Positions 56,846 to 64,000 are shown, counted from the stretch's first letter. The stretch is 64,000 nucleotides of DNA from Streptomyces sp. CHD11 (GCF_018638295.1 NZ_JABTTS010000011.1:62001-126000); one strand, 5' to 3'. The notes: a model not told the origin generated them from the sequence alone. Made by a program: numbers and translations.

Positions 56846-58483
56846 GTGGACCTCATGCCCCCGCCCGCAGACGACCACGCGGCGAGCCGCGCGGCCCTGG
56901 CCGGGCGCGCCGACGCGTACGCGTCGGCGCCGCTGCTGAACTGCCTGCTGCGTGAAGTGGCCGAGCCCCAGCCGGAGTCCCAGTCCCAGTCCCAGTCCCA
57001 CCCCCGGCCCTCGTCCGCGCCCGCGTCCTCGCCTCCGTCCGTCCCGCAGCCCCCACCGGGCTCGGACGCGTACCGGACGTACCGGCTGCCCGGTGTGGAC
57101 CGGCTGCTGCGGGTGCGCGGCACCGGGCGCCGTCCCGCCGCCCCCGAGGTGTACACGGCGGGCGCCTGGCACCGGGTGGGCCACACCGAACTGGTGAAAC
57201 TCGTCGCCGAGGAACTGCGCCGGCACACCGGCCTGTCCAACCACGAACTGCCCGCCGAGATGTACGACAGCCGGGACGCGGTGGCCGCGCTGCTGGAAGC
57301 CCGCGCCCGGTCCGCACCACCCGGTGACCTCTACCTGCGCTCCGAGCAGTCCCTCCTCACCGGGCACCCCCACCATCCGGCCCCGAAGGCGCGGGGTGGT
57401 GGTCCCGCGGCCGGCTGGCTGCCGTACGCGCCCGAGGCGCACGCCCGTTTCCCGCTGACGCTGCTGGCCGTGCGCGAGGACACCGTGGCCGGGGACGGTG
57501 ACACCGCGGCCCTGGACCGCCTGGGCACCGCCCCGCCCGGCTACCGGCTGCTGCCCGCCCACCCCTGGCAGCTCGACCTCGCGGCCGGCGACCTCGCCCC
57601 CGCCTTCGCCGACGGCCGCCTGCTCCGGCTGGGCGCGACCGCCTTCCCGGTGTGGCCCACCGCGGCGATCCGCACGGTGTACGCGCCGGGCGACGACCTT
57701 TTCCTCAAGTTCAGCCTCGACGTACGCATCACCAACGACATCCGCCGCCTCTGGCGCCACGACCTGATGAGGCGGCGCGCCACCGACACGGCCGTGCGCG
57801 ACGCCTTCGCCGCGTTCGACGGTCCGGCCGCCCCGGCGTGGCTGAGCGACCGGGGCCACCGCACCGCGGACTTCGCCTTCGAACAGCTGGCCGTCGTCGT
57901 GCGCGACGGACTGCAGGGACGGGTCGCGCCCGGCGCTACCCCCTGCCTCGCGGCGGCGCTGGCCGAGGGTTTCGCCGGAAGTCCGCTCGCCGGTACCGCC
58001 GACCCGGCGGCCTGGTGGGAGGCGTACCTGTCCCGGGTGGTCCCCCCGGTCCTGGCGGCCTTCGCCGGGCACGGCGTCGTCCTGGAGGCCCATCTGCAGA
58101 ACACCCTGGTCGCCGTCGACGCCGACGGCATGCCCGTACAGGCCCTCTTCCGGGACGCCGAAGGCGTGAAACTCCTCCGGGAGAGGCACGCGTCGGCGTC
58201 GCTTCCCACGGTGTCCCGGGAGGCCGGCTGGGAACGCCTCGTCTACTGCCTGGTCGTCAACCACCTCATGGAGATCGCCGCCGCCCTGGCCGAGCACCAC
58301 CCCGGCTTCGACCCCTGGCCCGCCGCCCGCCGCGAGCTGGCCCGCCACGACCTCCCCGAGATCCCCGCCCTCCTCACCGGTCCCACCCTGCCCGCCAAGA
58401 CCAACCTCCTGCTGCGCTGGACGGCGGCCGACGGCGCCGACGCCCGCTACCGGCCCCTGCCCAACCCGCTGGCCGGAAGGTGA
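56846..58483 (+). CDS. Second IucA/IucC-family NIS siderophore synthetase
   Basis: 545 residues. The core is present: HPHHPAPKARGGGPAAGWLP near 170, LLPAHPWQLD (near 233), SLDVRITNDIRRLWRHDLMR (near 290), LEAHLQNTLVAVDADGMPVQ (near 412) and LFRDAEGVKLL. The C-terminus, with KTNLLLRWTAADGADA, is FhuF-like. The segment near residues 40-60 is low-complexity, coded by four tandem AGTCCC hexamers. GTG at 56846 with AGGGA ten bases upstream is the start; an ATG nine bases on is also possible. With its divergent partner it could make a citrate-type siderophore. No amine- or citrate-forming genes and no exporter are adjacent. Confidence 0.9.
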   Translation: MDLMPPPADDHAASRAALAGRADAYASAPLLNCLLREVAEPQPESQSQSQSHPRPSSAPASSPPSVPQPPPGSDAYRTYRLPGVDRLLRVRGTGRRPAAPEVYTAGAWHRVGHTELVKLVAEELRRHTGLSNHELPAEMYDSRDAVAALLEARARSAPPGDLYLRSEQSLLTGHPHHPAPKARGGGPAAGWLPYAPEAHARFPLTLLAVREDTVAGDGDTAALDRLGTAPPGYRLLPAHPWQLDLAAGDLAPAFADGRLLRLGATAFPVWPTAAIRTVYAPGDDLFLKFSLDVRITNDIRRLWRHDLMRRRATDTAVRDAFAAFDGPAAPAWLSDRGHRTADFAFEQLAVVVRDGLQGRVAPGATPCLAAALAEGFAGSPLAGTADPAAWWEAYLSRVVPPVLAAFAGHGVVLEAHLQNTLVAVDADGMPVQALFRDAEGVKLLRERHASASLPTVSREAGWERLVYCLVVNHLMEIAAALAEHHPGFDPWPAARRELARHDLPEIPALLTGPTLPAKTNLLLRWTAADGADARYRPLPNPLAGR

Positions 58484-58564
58484 CGGTGGAGAGGCGGCAA
58501 CCCGCCGGATACCCCAGACTCGGACAGGAGACCGTCGGCCCATAGCGCCCGAGGAGGCGTGCCC

Positions 58565-59518
58565 GTGCACGATGTGCCGTTCTGGCTGTGGATGGTGTTC
58601 GCCGTCACCGTGGTGGTTTCACTCGCGGTCGACCTACTCGCGCACCGCACGGCGCATGTCATCGGATTCCGTGAGGCGGCCCTCTGGAGCGCGGGCTGGA
58701 TCGGTCTGGCCATCGCCTTCGGAGGCGTCGTCTTCCTCGTGGTCGGCATGGACGCCGGGGTGGAGTACACCACGGCGTGGCTGCTGGAGAAGAGCCTGTC
58801 GGTCGACAACCTGTTCGTCTTCGCTCTGATCTTCGGCTACTTCAAAGTGCCGAGGGCCTACCAGCACCGTGTGCTGTTCCTCGGCGTCCTGGGCGCCCTG
58901 GTCTTCCGCGGCCTCTTCCTGGCCGCCGGGGTGGCCGTGGTCGACCGTTTCACCGCCGTGCTGTTCGTCTTCGCGGCGATCCTCTTCTACAGCACCTACA
59001 AGATCCTCAAGGGCGAGGAGGAGGGCTTCGACCCGGGCAAGAGCCTCGCGGTCAGACTGCTGCGCAAGGTCATCCCCGTCCAGGACGACTACGCGGGCCC
59101 CCACTTCTTCGTCAGGGAAGCGGGCAAACGGGTGGGGACCCCGCTGCTCGCCGTGGTCGCCGCGATCGAGGCGGCCGACCTCGTCTTCGCCGTCGACAGC
59201 GTGCCCGCCGTCCTGGCCGTCAGCAGTGACCTCTTCATCGTCTACACCAGCAACGCCTTCGCGATTCTCGGTCTGCGCGCCCTGTACTTCCTGCTCGCCG
59301 GCCTCCTCGACCGCTTCCACTACCTCAGCGTCGGCCTGGGCCTGATCCTCGGCTTCATCGGCGTCAAGCTCGTTCTCCAGGCGGCCCACGAGACGATCAG
59401 CACGGCCGTGCCCGAGATTCCGTCCCTCCTCAGCCTCGCCGTCATCGTCGTCGTACTGTCCGTGTCCATCGCGGTCAGCATGATGCGTCCACCGCCGCAG
59501 AAGACCGATCAGAATTGA
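58565..59518 (+). CDS. TerC/Alx-family membrane protein
   Basis: 317 residues, seven to nine membrane helices. The TerC signature is clear. The acidic pair lies in LEKSLSVDNLFVFALIFGYF (near 75-95) and again in IEAADLVFAVDSVPAVLAVS (near 200-220), both with the conserved D-N/S. The length is that of Alx/TerC proteins, which carry metal (Mn or related) or help in stress resistance. The GTG at 58565 is chosen because GAGGAGG lies seven bases upstream; a GTG six bases earlier is too close to that site. No riboswitch of the yybP-ykoY kind fits the short 81-base upstream region. It follows the NIS synthetase on the same strand. Confidence 0.9.
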   Translation: MHDVPFWLWMVFAVTVVVSLAVDLLAHRTAHVIGFREAALWSAGWIGLAIAFGGVVFLVVGMDAGVEYTTAWLLEKSLSVDNLFVFALIFGYFKVPRAYQHRVLFLGVLGALVFRGLFLAAGVAVVDRFTAVLFVFAAILFYSTYKILKGEEEGFDPGKSLAVRLLRKVIPVQDDYAGPHFFVREAGKRVGTPLLAVVAAIEAADLVFAVDSVPAVLAVSSDLFIVYTSNAFAILGLRALYFLLAGLLDRFHYLSVGLGLILGFIGVKLVLQAAHETISTAVPEIPSLLSLAVIVVVLSVSIAVSMMRPPPQKTDQN

Positions 59519-59542
59519 CCGATCCGAATTGACCGGTCCTCA

Positions 59543-59577
59543 CCTCTTCCCGGAAGAGGGCAAAGCGGGCGTAAAAT
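59543..59577 (+). promoter_or_regulatory. Palindrome and -10 upstream of the zinc-ribbon gene
   Basis: CCTCTTCC-C-GGAAGAGG (59543-59559) is a perfect eight-base-arm palindrome. Thirteen bases on is TAAAAT (59572-59577), which ends six bases before the ATG at 59584, so the gene looks leaderless. Upstream, GAATTGACCG is repeated at 59512 and 59526. The palindrome could be an operator over the -35 region or the TerC terminator. Confidence 0.5.
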
Positions 59578-59583
59578 GTGCAG

Positions 59584-59811
59584 ATGGGTGATGACCGGAA
59601 ACGCGACGGAGCCCGGCCGTCCGAGCATGTGTGCGGCTCATGCCGCCGGCCGGTGGACACCGTGATCGAACGGCACAAGACCCTGGGCATCTACGTTCCC
59701 CGCTGGACCGCGGGTCCCTGCCACAACCCCGGGTGCGAGCGGTACGTTCCCGAACAGGCCCCGGCCCACCCGGCGCGCGGCGCACCCGGCGGGACCGACC
59801 GGCGGCGGTGA
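59584..59811 (+). CDS. Small zinc-ribbon protein
   Basis: 75 residues. The Cys pattern CGSCRRPVDTVIERHKTLGI, then CHNPGCERY (two CxxC-like pairs, about 28 residues apart), fits a single zinc ribbon. The rest is charged and proline-rich at the end. A start six bases earlier (GTG at 59578) is possible, but the -10 ending six bases before the ATG points to a leaderless mRNA. Such small proteins are common in Streptomyces and their targets are unknown. It precedes the HipA-like gene on the same strand by 63 bases. Confidence 0.65.
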   Translation: MGDDRKRDGARPSEHVCGSCRRPVDTVIERHKTLGIYVPRWTAGPCHNPGCERYVPEQAPAHPARGAPGGTDRRR

Positions 59812-59862
59812 AGGCCGGACCGTCCGCCCGGCCGCGCACCCCGGTCGCCCGTGCCGCCCGGT

Positions 59863-59868
59863 TAGTAT
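59863..59868 (+). promoter_or_regulatory. -10 element TAGTAT for a leaderless HipA-like gene
   Basis: TAGTAT ends six bases before the GTG at 59875, so the expected transcription start falls on the start codon. No ribosome site precedes the GTG. No convincing -35 was found 16-18 bases upstream, so the call rests on the -10 and its spacing. Confidence 0.45.
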
Positions 59869-59874
59869 CCCTGT

Positions 59875-60822
59875 GTGACGCCGGACGAGGACGGAGTGCC
59901 CGGGAGCATGCTGCAGCAGGTCACCGCCGTCCGCTACGTCGAACCCCTGCACTCCGGCGGCTCCGTCCCCGGCGTCTTCGAGGCCGACGACCTCGGCACC
60001 TACGTCGTCAAGTTCACCGGGTCGGCGCAGGGGCGCAAGGCGCTGGTCGCCGAGGTGATCGTGGGGGAACTGGCGCGGGCCGTCGGGCTGCGGTTCCCCG
60101 AGCTGGTGCTGGCGCACTTCGACCCCGCGGTGGCGGCCGGCGAGCCGCACCAGGAGGTACAGGAACTCCACGCCGCCAGCGCCGGGATCAATCTCGGCAT
60201 GGACTATCTGCCGGGGGCCCGGGACTTCACCCCCGAGATCGCTCAGGAGTTCGCGGTCGACCCGCTGGAGGCCGGGCGGATCGTCTGGCTCGACGCGCTG
60301 ACGGTGAACGTGGACCGGACCGTGCACAGCTCCAATCTGGTGGTGTGGCCGACGCTCGGCGTCGCCCCACCGCGGCTCTGGCTCATCGACCACGGCGCCG
60401 CCCTGGTCTTCCACCACCGCTGGGAGGGCTCCGACCCCGGCAAGGCGTACGACTTCCGTCATCACGCCCTCGGTCACTACGGGCCCGACGTCCGCGCGGC
60501 GGACGCCGAGCTGGCGCCGAAGGTGACGGAGGAACTGCTGCGGTCCATCGCGGCGGAGGTCCCCGACGAATGGCTGGCCGGCGACTCCCGCTTCGCCACG
60601 CCCGACGAGGTCCGGGAGGCGTATGTGGCGTACCTCCACGCGCGCGTACGGTCCTCGGCGTCCTGGCTGCCCACCGACTTCCCCGGCGCGCAGGAACTCG
60701 CCGAGGAGAACGCCCGGCGGGCGGCGCGTACCCGGCGGGGGCGTCCGGACTGGCTCAAGCGCGTCCCGGACCTGCACGGCAAGCCGGCGGCGGAACAGGA
60801 CTGGTCGGCGCACCTGGGATGA
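59875..60822 (+). CDS. HipA-like kinase-fold protein
   Basis: 315 residues. The fold is recognisable from the ATP-lysine segment GTYVVKFTGSAQGRKALVAE near 40-60, the catalytic-loop region LDALTVNVDRTVHSSNLVVW near 140-160 (D/N pair), and the metal-binding PRLWLIDHGAALVFHH near 165-180 (the D of DHG equals DFG). It lacks the HipA N-terminal subdomain, so it belongs to the shorter HipA-like/aminoglycoside-phosphotransferase-type family common in actinobacteria. HipB-like antitoxins are not adjacent. Role unknown; kinase activity on a tRNA synthetase (as for HipA) is not implied. It is convergent with aceB. Confidence 0.78.
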   Translation: MTPDEDGVPGSMLQQVTAVRYVEPLHSGGSVPGVFEADDLGTYVVKFTGSAQGRKALVAEVIVGELARAVGLRFPELVLAHFDPAVAAGEPHQEVQELHAASAGINLGMDYLPGARDFTPEIAQEFAVDPLEAGRIVWLDALTVNVDRTVHSSNLVVWPTLGVAPPRLWLIDHGAALVFHHRWEGSDPGKAYDFRHHALGHYGPDVRAADAELAPKVTEELLRSIAAEVPDEWLAGDSRFATPDEVREAYVAYLHARVRSSASWLPTDFPGAQELAEENARRAARTRRGRPDWLKRVPDLHGKPAAEQDWSAHLG

Positions 60823-60830
60823 CGGCCGGG

Positions 60831-60861
60831 ACGGCCGGGCGGTCCCGGGCCGCCCGGCCGT
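60831..60861. terminator. Bidirectional terminator between HipA-like gene and aceB
   Basis: Perfect twelve-base arms ACGGCCGGGCGG and CCGCCCGGCCGT around TCCCGGG, between the convergent genes, nine bases after the HipA-like stop and eleven before the aceB stop. Confidence 0.85.
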
Positions 60862-60872
60862 GCGTCCCGGGC

Positions 60873-62498
60873 TCAGCCCTTGAGCTGCTCGTACGCCGGC
60901 AGGGTGAGGAAGTCGGCGTAATCCTGGTCGAGGGCGACCTTGAGCAGCAGGTCGTGCGCCTGCTGCCAGTTGCCCGCCGCGAACGCCTCCTCCCCGAGCC
61001 CGGTGCGGATGCTCGCCAGTTCCCCGGCGGCGACCTCGCGGGCCAGCTCGGCGGTGACCTGCTCGCCGTTGTCGAGCACGACCTCCGCGTTGATCCACTG
61101 CCAGATCTGGGAGCGGGAGATCTCGGCGGTGGCCGCGTCCTCCATCAGGTCGAAGATGGCGACCGCGCCGAGTCCCCTCAGCCACGCCTCGATGTAACGG
61201 ATGCCCACCTGCACGGCGTTGACCAGGCCCGCGTACGTCGGCCTGGCGTCGAGCGAGTCGATGGCGATGAGGTCCGCCGCGCTGACGTCGACGTCCTCGC
61301 GCAGCCGGTCCTTCTGGTGCGGCCGGTCGCCGAGCACGCGGTCGAAGCACTCCATGGCGATCGGGACGAGGTCCGGGTGGGCGACCCAGGAGCCGTCGAA
61401 ACCGTCGTTCGCCTCGCGCTCCTTGTCGGCCCGGACCTTCTCGAAGGCCACCCTGTTGACCTCCGCGTCCCGCCGGGAGGGGATGAACGCCGCCATGCCG
61501 CCGATCGCGTGCGCCCCCCGCCTGTGGCAGGTGCGCACGAGGAGTTCGGTGTAGGCGCGCATGAACGGGGCGGTCATCGTGACCGCGCCCCGGTCCGGGA
61601 GCACGAACCTGGCCCCGCCGTCACGGAAGTTCTTGACGATCGAGAACAGGTAGTCCCAGCGCCCGGCGTTCAGCCCGGAGGCGTGCTCGCGCAGTTCGTA
61701 GAGGATCTCCTCCATCTCGTACGCGGCCGTGATCGTCTCGATCAGGACGGTGGCGCGCACGGTGCCCCGGGGGATGCCCAGGTACTCCTGGGCGAAGACG
61801 AACACCTCGTTCCACAGCCGGGCCTCGAGGTGGGACTCCGTCTTGGGGAGGTAGAAGTACGGCCCCCCGCCGAGCGCGGTCAGCCGCTTGGCGTTGTGGA
61901 AGAAGTACAGACCGAAGTCGACGAGCGCGCCCGGCACCGGCGTGCCGTGGGCGTCGGTGAGATGCCGCTCGTCCAGATGCCAGCCGCGCGGGCGCACGAC
62001 GACCGTGGCCAGCTCGCCGGCCGGGCGCAGGGCGTAGGACCTGCCGGAGCCAGGGTCGGTGAAGTCGATGGTCCGCGTATGGGCGTCGATCAGATTGAGC
62101 TGGCCGGTGACCACGTTCTCCCAGGTGGGCGCGGAGGCGTCCTCGAAGTCCGCCAGCCAGACCTTCGCACCGGAGTTGAGGGCGTTGACGGTCATCTTGC
62201 GGTCGGTGGGGCCGGTGATCTCCACGCGCCGGTCGTTCAGGGCCTCGGGGGCCGGGGCCACCCGCCAGGAGTCGTCCGCGCGGATCGCGGCGGTCTCCGG
62301 GAGGAAGTCGAGCGTGGAGGTGCGGGCGATCTCCGCGCGGCGCTCCGCCCGACGGGCCAGGAGCTCGTCACGCCGGGGCGTGAACCGCCGGTGCAGCGCG
62401 GCCAGGAAGGCGAGCGCCGTCCCGGTGAGGACCTCCTCCTGCCGGGGCAGGGGCTCGGCGTCGGCGATGGCCAGCGGGGACGGCGCTGGAGCGGACAT
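60873..62498 (-). CDS. aceB: Malate synthase A
   Basis: 541 residues, the usual length of the isoform A enzyme. Motifs: NSGAKVWLADFEDASAPTWE near 106-125, TVLIETITAAYEMEEILYEL near 250 (the catalytic Arg and Glu region), HASGLNAGRWDYLFSIVKNF near 272-291 (the family signature), MTAPFMRAYTELLVRTCHRR, and the C-terminal IRYIEAWLRGLGAVAIFDLM. It condenses glyoxylate with acetyl-CoA to malate. Its place beside the MocA-like, DUF5955-like and IclR genes, and in the same window as the urate operon, fits disposal of glyoxylate from allantoin. AGGAAG precedes the ATG by about ten bases. A strong promoter with operator lies upstream. Confidence 0.96.
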   Translation of the reverse strand: MSAPAPSPLAIADAEPLPRQEEVLTGTALAFLAALHRRFTPRRDELLARRAERRAEIARTSTLDFLPETAAIRADDSWRVAPAPEALNDRRVEITGPTDRKMTVNALNSGAKVWLADFEDASAPTWENVVTGQLNLIDAHTRTIDFTDPGSGRSYALRPAGELATVVVRPRGWHLDERHLTDAHGTPVPGALVDFGLYFFHNAKRLTALGGGPYFYLPKTESHLEARLWNEVFVFAQEYLGIPRGTVRATVLIETITAAYEMEEILYELREHASGLNAGRWDYLFSIVKNFRDGGARFVLPDRGAVTMTAPFMRAYTELLVRTCHRRGAHAIGGMAAFIPSRRDAEVNRVAFEKVRADKEREANDGFDGSWVAHPDLVPIAMECFDRVLGDRPHQKDRLREDVDVSAADLIAIDSLDARPTYAGLVNAVQVGIRYIEAWLRGLGAVAIFDLMEDAATAEISRSQIWQWINAEVVLDNGEQVTAELAREVAAGELASIRTGLGEEAFAAGNWQQAHDLLLKVALDQDYADFLTLPAYEQLKG

Positions 62499-62595
62499 CG
62501 GCTGTCACTTCCTCTCGCGTGCGGGGCACCGGGTGCCGGTCGGCCCGGATACGGCTGTGGACACCCGTGTGAACCCCGGACGCCCTGATCGGTGG

Positions 62596-62624
62596 ATAGT
62601 AGTTTCCTCATGGTGGAAGTTCAA
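62596..62624 (-). promoter_or_regulatory. aceB promoter with an operator in the spacer
   Basis: Read leftwards: -35 TTGAAC (62624-62619), 17-base spacer, -10 TACTAT (62601-62596). The spacer contains the near-palindrome TTCCACCATGAGGAA (62618-62604), ten of fifteen positions symmetrical, with perfect TTCC/GGAA ends. A repressor bound there would lie between the two elements. The transcription start would be near 62589, about 90 bases before aceB. The promoter is seen; AllR/IclR control is inferred. Confidence 0.7.
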
Positions 62625-62683
62625 TGTTCTGTCGATGTCGCGATGCTCAGGGGCGGGGGAGGTGCGCCGGGTGTCTCCCCGGC

Positions 62684-63283
62684 TCATTCAAGGTGCGCCA
62701 GATCCGCCTCGGTGTCGATGTCGTACGCCTCGGCCACATCTCCGCACTCGACGAGCACCACCCGGTCGGCGTGCTCCTTCAGATAGGCGCGTGCCCCCCG
62801 GTCGCCGGTCGCGGTCGCGGCGATCCCCGGCCAGTGCGCGGCGCCGAACAGGACGGGATGGCCGCGTACGCCGTGGTAGGCGGCCGAGGCGAGCGATGCG
62901 GGTGACTCGTACGCCCCGAGCACCCGGGCGACCGCCTCGGGGCCGATCCCGGGCTGGTCGACCAGGCAGACCAGCGCGGCCCGCGCGTCCGCGCCGGCCA
63001 GGGACTCCAGTCCGGCCCGCAGTGAGGTGCCCATGCCCCGCTCCCACGCCGGATTGTCGACGAGCGCGCAGTCCGGCAGGGCGGCGCGGGCGCGCACCTC
63101 GTCCGCCCGCGCGCCGAGCACGACGTGCACCCGCGTGCAGCCGCCCGCGCGCAGCGCCGCCACCGCGTGCTCCACCAGCGGCCGTCCCCGGTGCGTGAGC
63201 AGTGCCTTGGGGCGTCCGCCGAGGCGCCGCCCGCCCCCGGCCGCCAGCAGAAGTCCCGTGATCCGGTCCTCGTCGTCCGTCAT
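62684..63283 (-). CDS. mocA: MocA-like nucleotidyltransferase (molybdenum cofactor cytidylyltransferase)
   Basis: 199 residues. The nucleotidyltransferase motif is ITGLLLAAGGGRRLGGRPKA near 9-28, followed by LLTHRGRPLVEHAVAALRAG. The acidic metal site is VCLVDQPGI near 104-112. These match MobA/MocA-type enzymes; MocA attaches CMP to molybdopterin for enzymes such as xanthine dehydrogenase. This one is therefore likely to help mature the dehydrogenase at 7.5-11.4 kb. It lacks the MobA GTP-specific LGG motif, as MocA does. The ATG at 63283 follows AGGACCC. An earlier start is possible but not supported. Confidence 0.85.
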   Translation of the reverse strand: MTDDEDRITGLLLAAGGGRRLGGRPKALLTHRGRPLVEHAVAALRAGGCTRVHVVLGARADEVRARAALPDCALVDNPAWERGMGTSLRAGLESLAGADARAALVCLVDQPGIGPEAVARVLGAYESPASLASAAYHGVRGHPVLFGAAHWPGIAATATGDRGARAYLKEHADRVVLVECGDVAEAYDIDTEADLAHLE

Positions 63284-63488
63284 GGGTCCTGCATACCGCA
63301 CCGGTGCGCGCGACGCCGGGGCGGCGCGGGGCATGGGTGCCCCGGGCCACGGTGTCACGCTGAGGAGCAAGTCGATGACGCAGCGGACTGGCGCAAAGGC
63401 CCCGGGGTGGCGTTTACTGGCGCGCACCGACCGGAGGGGTACCGGGACCGGACGGTGAGGCGCACCATGGCGTGCCAGGGGGAGGACT

Positions 63489-63803
63489 GTGTTGCGGAGC
63501 GTTGAGCAGAGGCGTGTGCCCGGCAGTCAGGTGGACCCGCGGGTGACGGAGCTGCGCTCCGCCGTGGCCCGGTTACGCCGCCGACTGGCCGCCTATCCGG
63601 TGGATTTCCGGGACCGGAGCATCGCGGAGGAGGAACTCGCCGCGCTGGCGGCCCTGGCCGCCGGAGACCACCCCGACGTCCCCGCCCTGCGCCGCTCCCT
63701 GCTGCTGATCGCCGGGGCCATCGGCTCGGTCAGCGCGCTGGGACAGGGGGTGCGCGAACTGCGGGAGGCGGTGGACCTGTTCGGCCGGGCGCCACGCGGC
63801 TGA
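63489..63803 (+). CDS. DUF5955-like protein
   Basis: 104 residues, mostly helical: VDPRVTELRSAVARLRRRLA, then DRSIAEEELAALAALAAGDH, and ALRRSLLLIAGAIGSVSALG near 70-88, where the last helix is nearly hydrophobic. It resembles the DUF5955 proteins encoded between aceB and the allantoin regulator in Streptomyces (family recognised from memory). Start: the GTG at 63489 follows GGGGGAGGA only three bases away; a TTG three bases on is possible. Role unknown; the constant neighbourhood suggests a link to glyoxylate or allantoin metabolism. Confidence 0.6.
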   Translation: MLRSVEQRRVPGSQVDPRVTELRSAVARLRRRLAAYPVDFRDRSIAEEELAALAALAAGDHPDVPALRRSLLLIAGAIGSVSALGQGVRELREAVDLFGRAPRG

Positions 63804-63833
63804 CGCCCACCCGGACGGGCCGGGCCGCGGGGT

Positions 63834-64000
63834 TCAGGCGGTCGGGGCGGCACCCGGGGTCGCGAGAGCCTCGGAGAGTTCGACGGCGACCTGCTGGAGT
63901 ACCGGGACGATCCGTTCCGTCATCGATTCGGTGACCCGGCCGGCCGGGCCGGAGATCGAGATCGCGGCCGCCGTGGGGGAGTCGGGCACCGGCACCGCGA
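63834..64000 (-). CDS. allR: IclR-family regulator, C-terminal end (cut by window edge)
   Basis: The last 55 residues of a regulator enter from the right edge: AVPVPDSPTAAAISISGPAG, then RVTESMTERIVPVLQQVAVE. The segment A-A-I-S-I-S-G-P-A-G-R is the conserved strand of the IclR ligand-binding domain, and the final helix is typical. In S. coelicolor the IclR protein at the same place next to aceB is AllR, the repressor of allantoin genes (from memory). The DNA-binding half is outside the window. Identity as AllR is inferred from position only. Confidence 0.8.
   Translation of the reverse strand, partial: AVPVPDSPTAAAISISGPAGRVTESMTERIVPVLQQVAVELSEALATPGAAPTA

Noticed and set aside
58484..58564. 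Possible yybP-ykoY manganese riboswitch before the TerC-family gene
   Set aside because: Only about 80 bases are available and no matching stem pattern was seen.
59875..60822. HipA toxin with a HipB antitoxin
   Set aside because: The N-terminal HipA subdomain is missing and the small neighbour is a zinc-ribbon protein, not a HipB-like helix-turn-helix.
1..64000. CRISPR array, prophage, or insertion sequence
   Set aside because: No regularly spaced identical repeats, integrase, transposase or terminal inverted repeats were found.

Overview
The window is very GC-rich, with third codon positions almost always G or C. It has frequent GTG starts, many 1-4 base start/stop overlaps, and typical actinobacterial families (DUF397 with an XRE partner, DUF2637, DUF3040, XdhC, LAL-type LuxR regulators, IucA/IucC synthetases). 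This points to a Streptomyces chromosome. From memory only, the gene order resembles the part of the S. coelicolor chromosome running from the xanthine dehydrogenase genes to aceB and the allantoin regulator. No tRNA, rRNA, CRISPR array, IS element or prophage was recognised.

Layout. 1-5.3 kb: a truncated gene tail, an anti-sigma-type ATP-binding protein, a DUF2637 membrane protein, a FhuF-like 2Fe-2S protein under an iron box, a GntR/FCD regulator and a helical-repeat protein. 5.4-12.8 kb: a PucR regulator divergent from a three-subunit xanthine dehydrogenase operon plus XdhC. 12.9-21.3 kb: a tightly coupled seven-frame operon (three GT2 and two GT9 glycosyltransferases, a GmhB-type phosphatase, one small frame) of heptose-type glycan assembly, followed by small proteins and a polysaccharide pyruvyltransferase-like gene. 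21.4-30.2 kb: a winged-helix protein, a secreted trypsin, a LAL regulator, an acetyltransferase, and an eroded stretch holding the remains of an acetyltransferase and of glyoxylate carboligase (gcl). 30.5-35.2 kb: an uncharacterised three-gene operon (soluble protein, P-loop NTPase, membrane-anchored substrate-binding-protein fold). 35.5-39.7 kb: ureide and purine catabolism (thiamine-binding-like protein, HTH protein, OHCU decarboxylase, HIU hydrolase, uricase, 8-oxoguanine-deaminase-like amidohydrolase). 39.9-50.8 kb: esterase, metallo-hydrolase, second LAL regulator, secreted amidase and muramidase, DUF1963 protein, a cut-off gene start, thioesterase and an XRE/DUF397 module. 51-58.5 kb: alanine-type aminotransferase with a divergent HxlR regulator, a vWA/membrane pair, and two divergent siderophore synthetases. 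58.5-64 kb: TerC, a small zinc-ribbon protein, a HipA-like protein, malate synthase, a MocA-like nucleotidyltransferase, a DUF5955-like protein and the C-terminus of an IclR regulator.

The main theme is purine use as a nitrogen and carbon source. Xanthine dehydrogenase (matured by XdhC and probably the MocA-like protein) makes urate. Uricase, HIU hydrolase and OHCU decarboxylase take it to allantoin. Allantoin breakdown releases glyoxylate, which malate synthase can condense with acetyl-CoA. The alternative glyoxylate route through Gcl is broken here. Candidate repressor operators overlap the promoters of aceB and the OHCU decarboxylase operon, and an IclR (AllR-like) gene lies at the right edge. 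The allantoinase and allantoicase genes are expected just beyond it; this is inference.

Limits: everything was read by eye. Domain names rest on motif recognition without database searches, and promoter and operator calls are sequence-pattern inferences.
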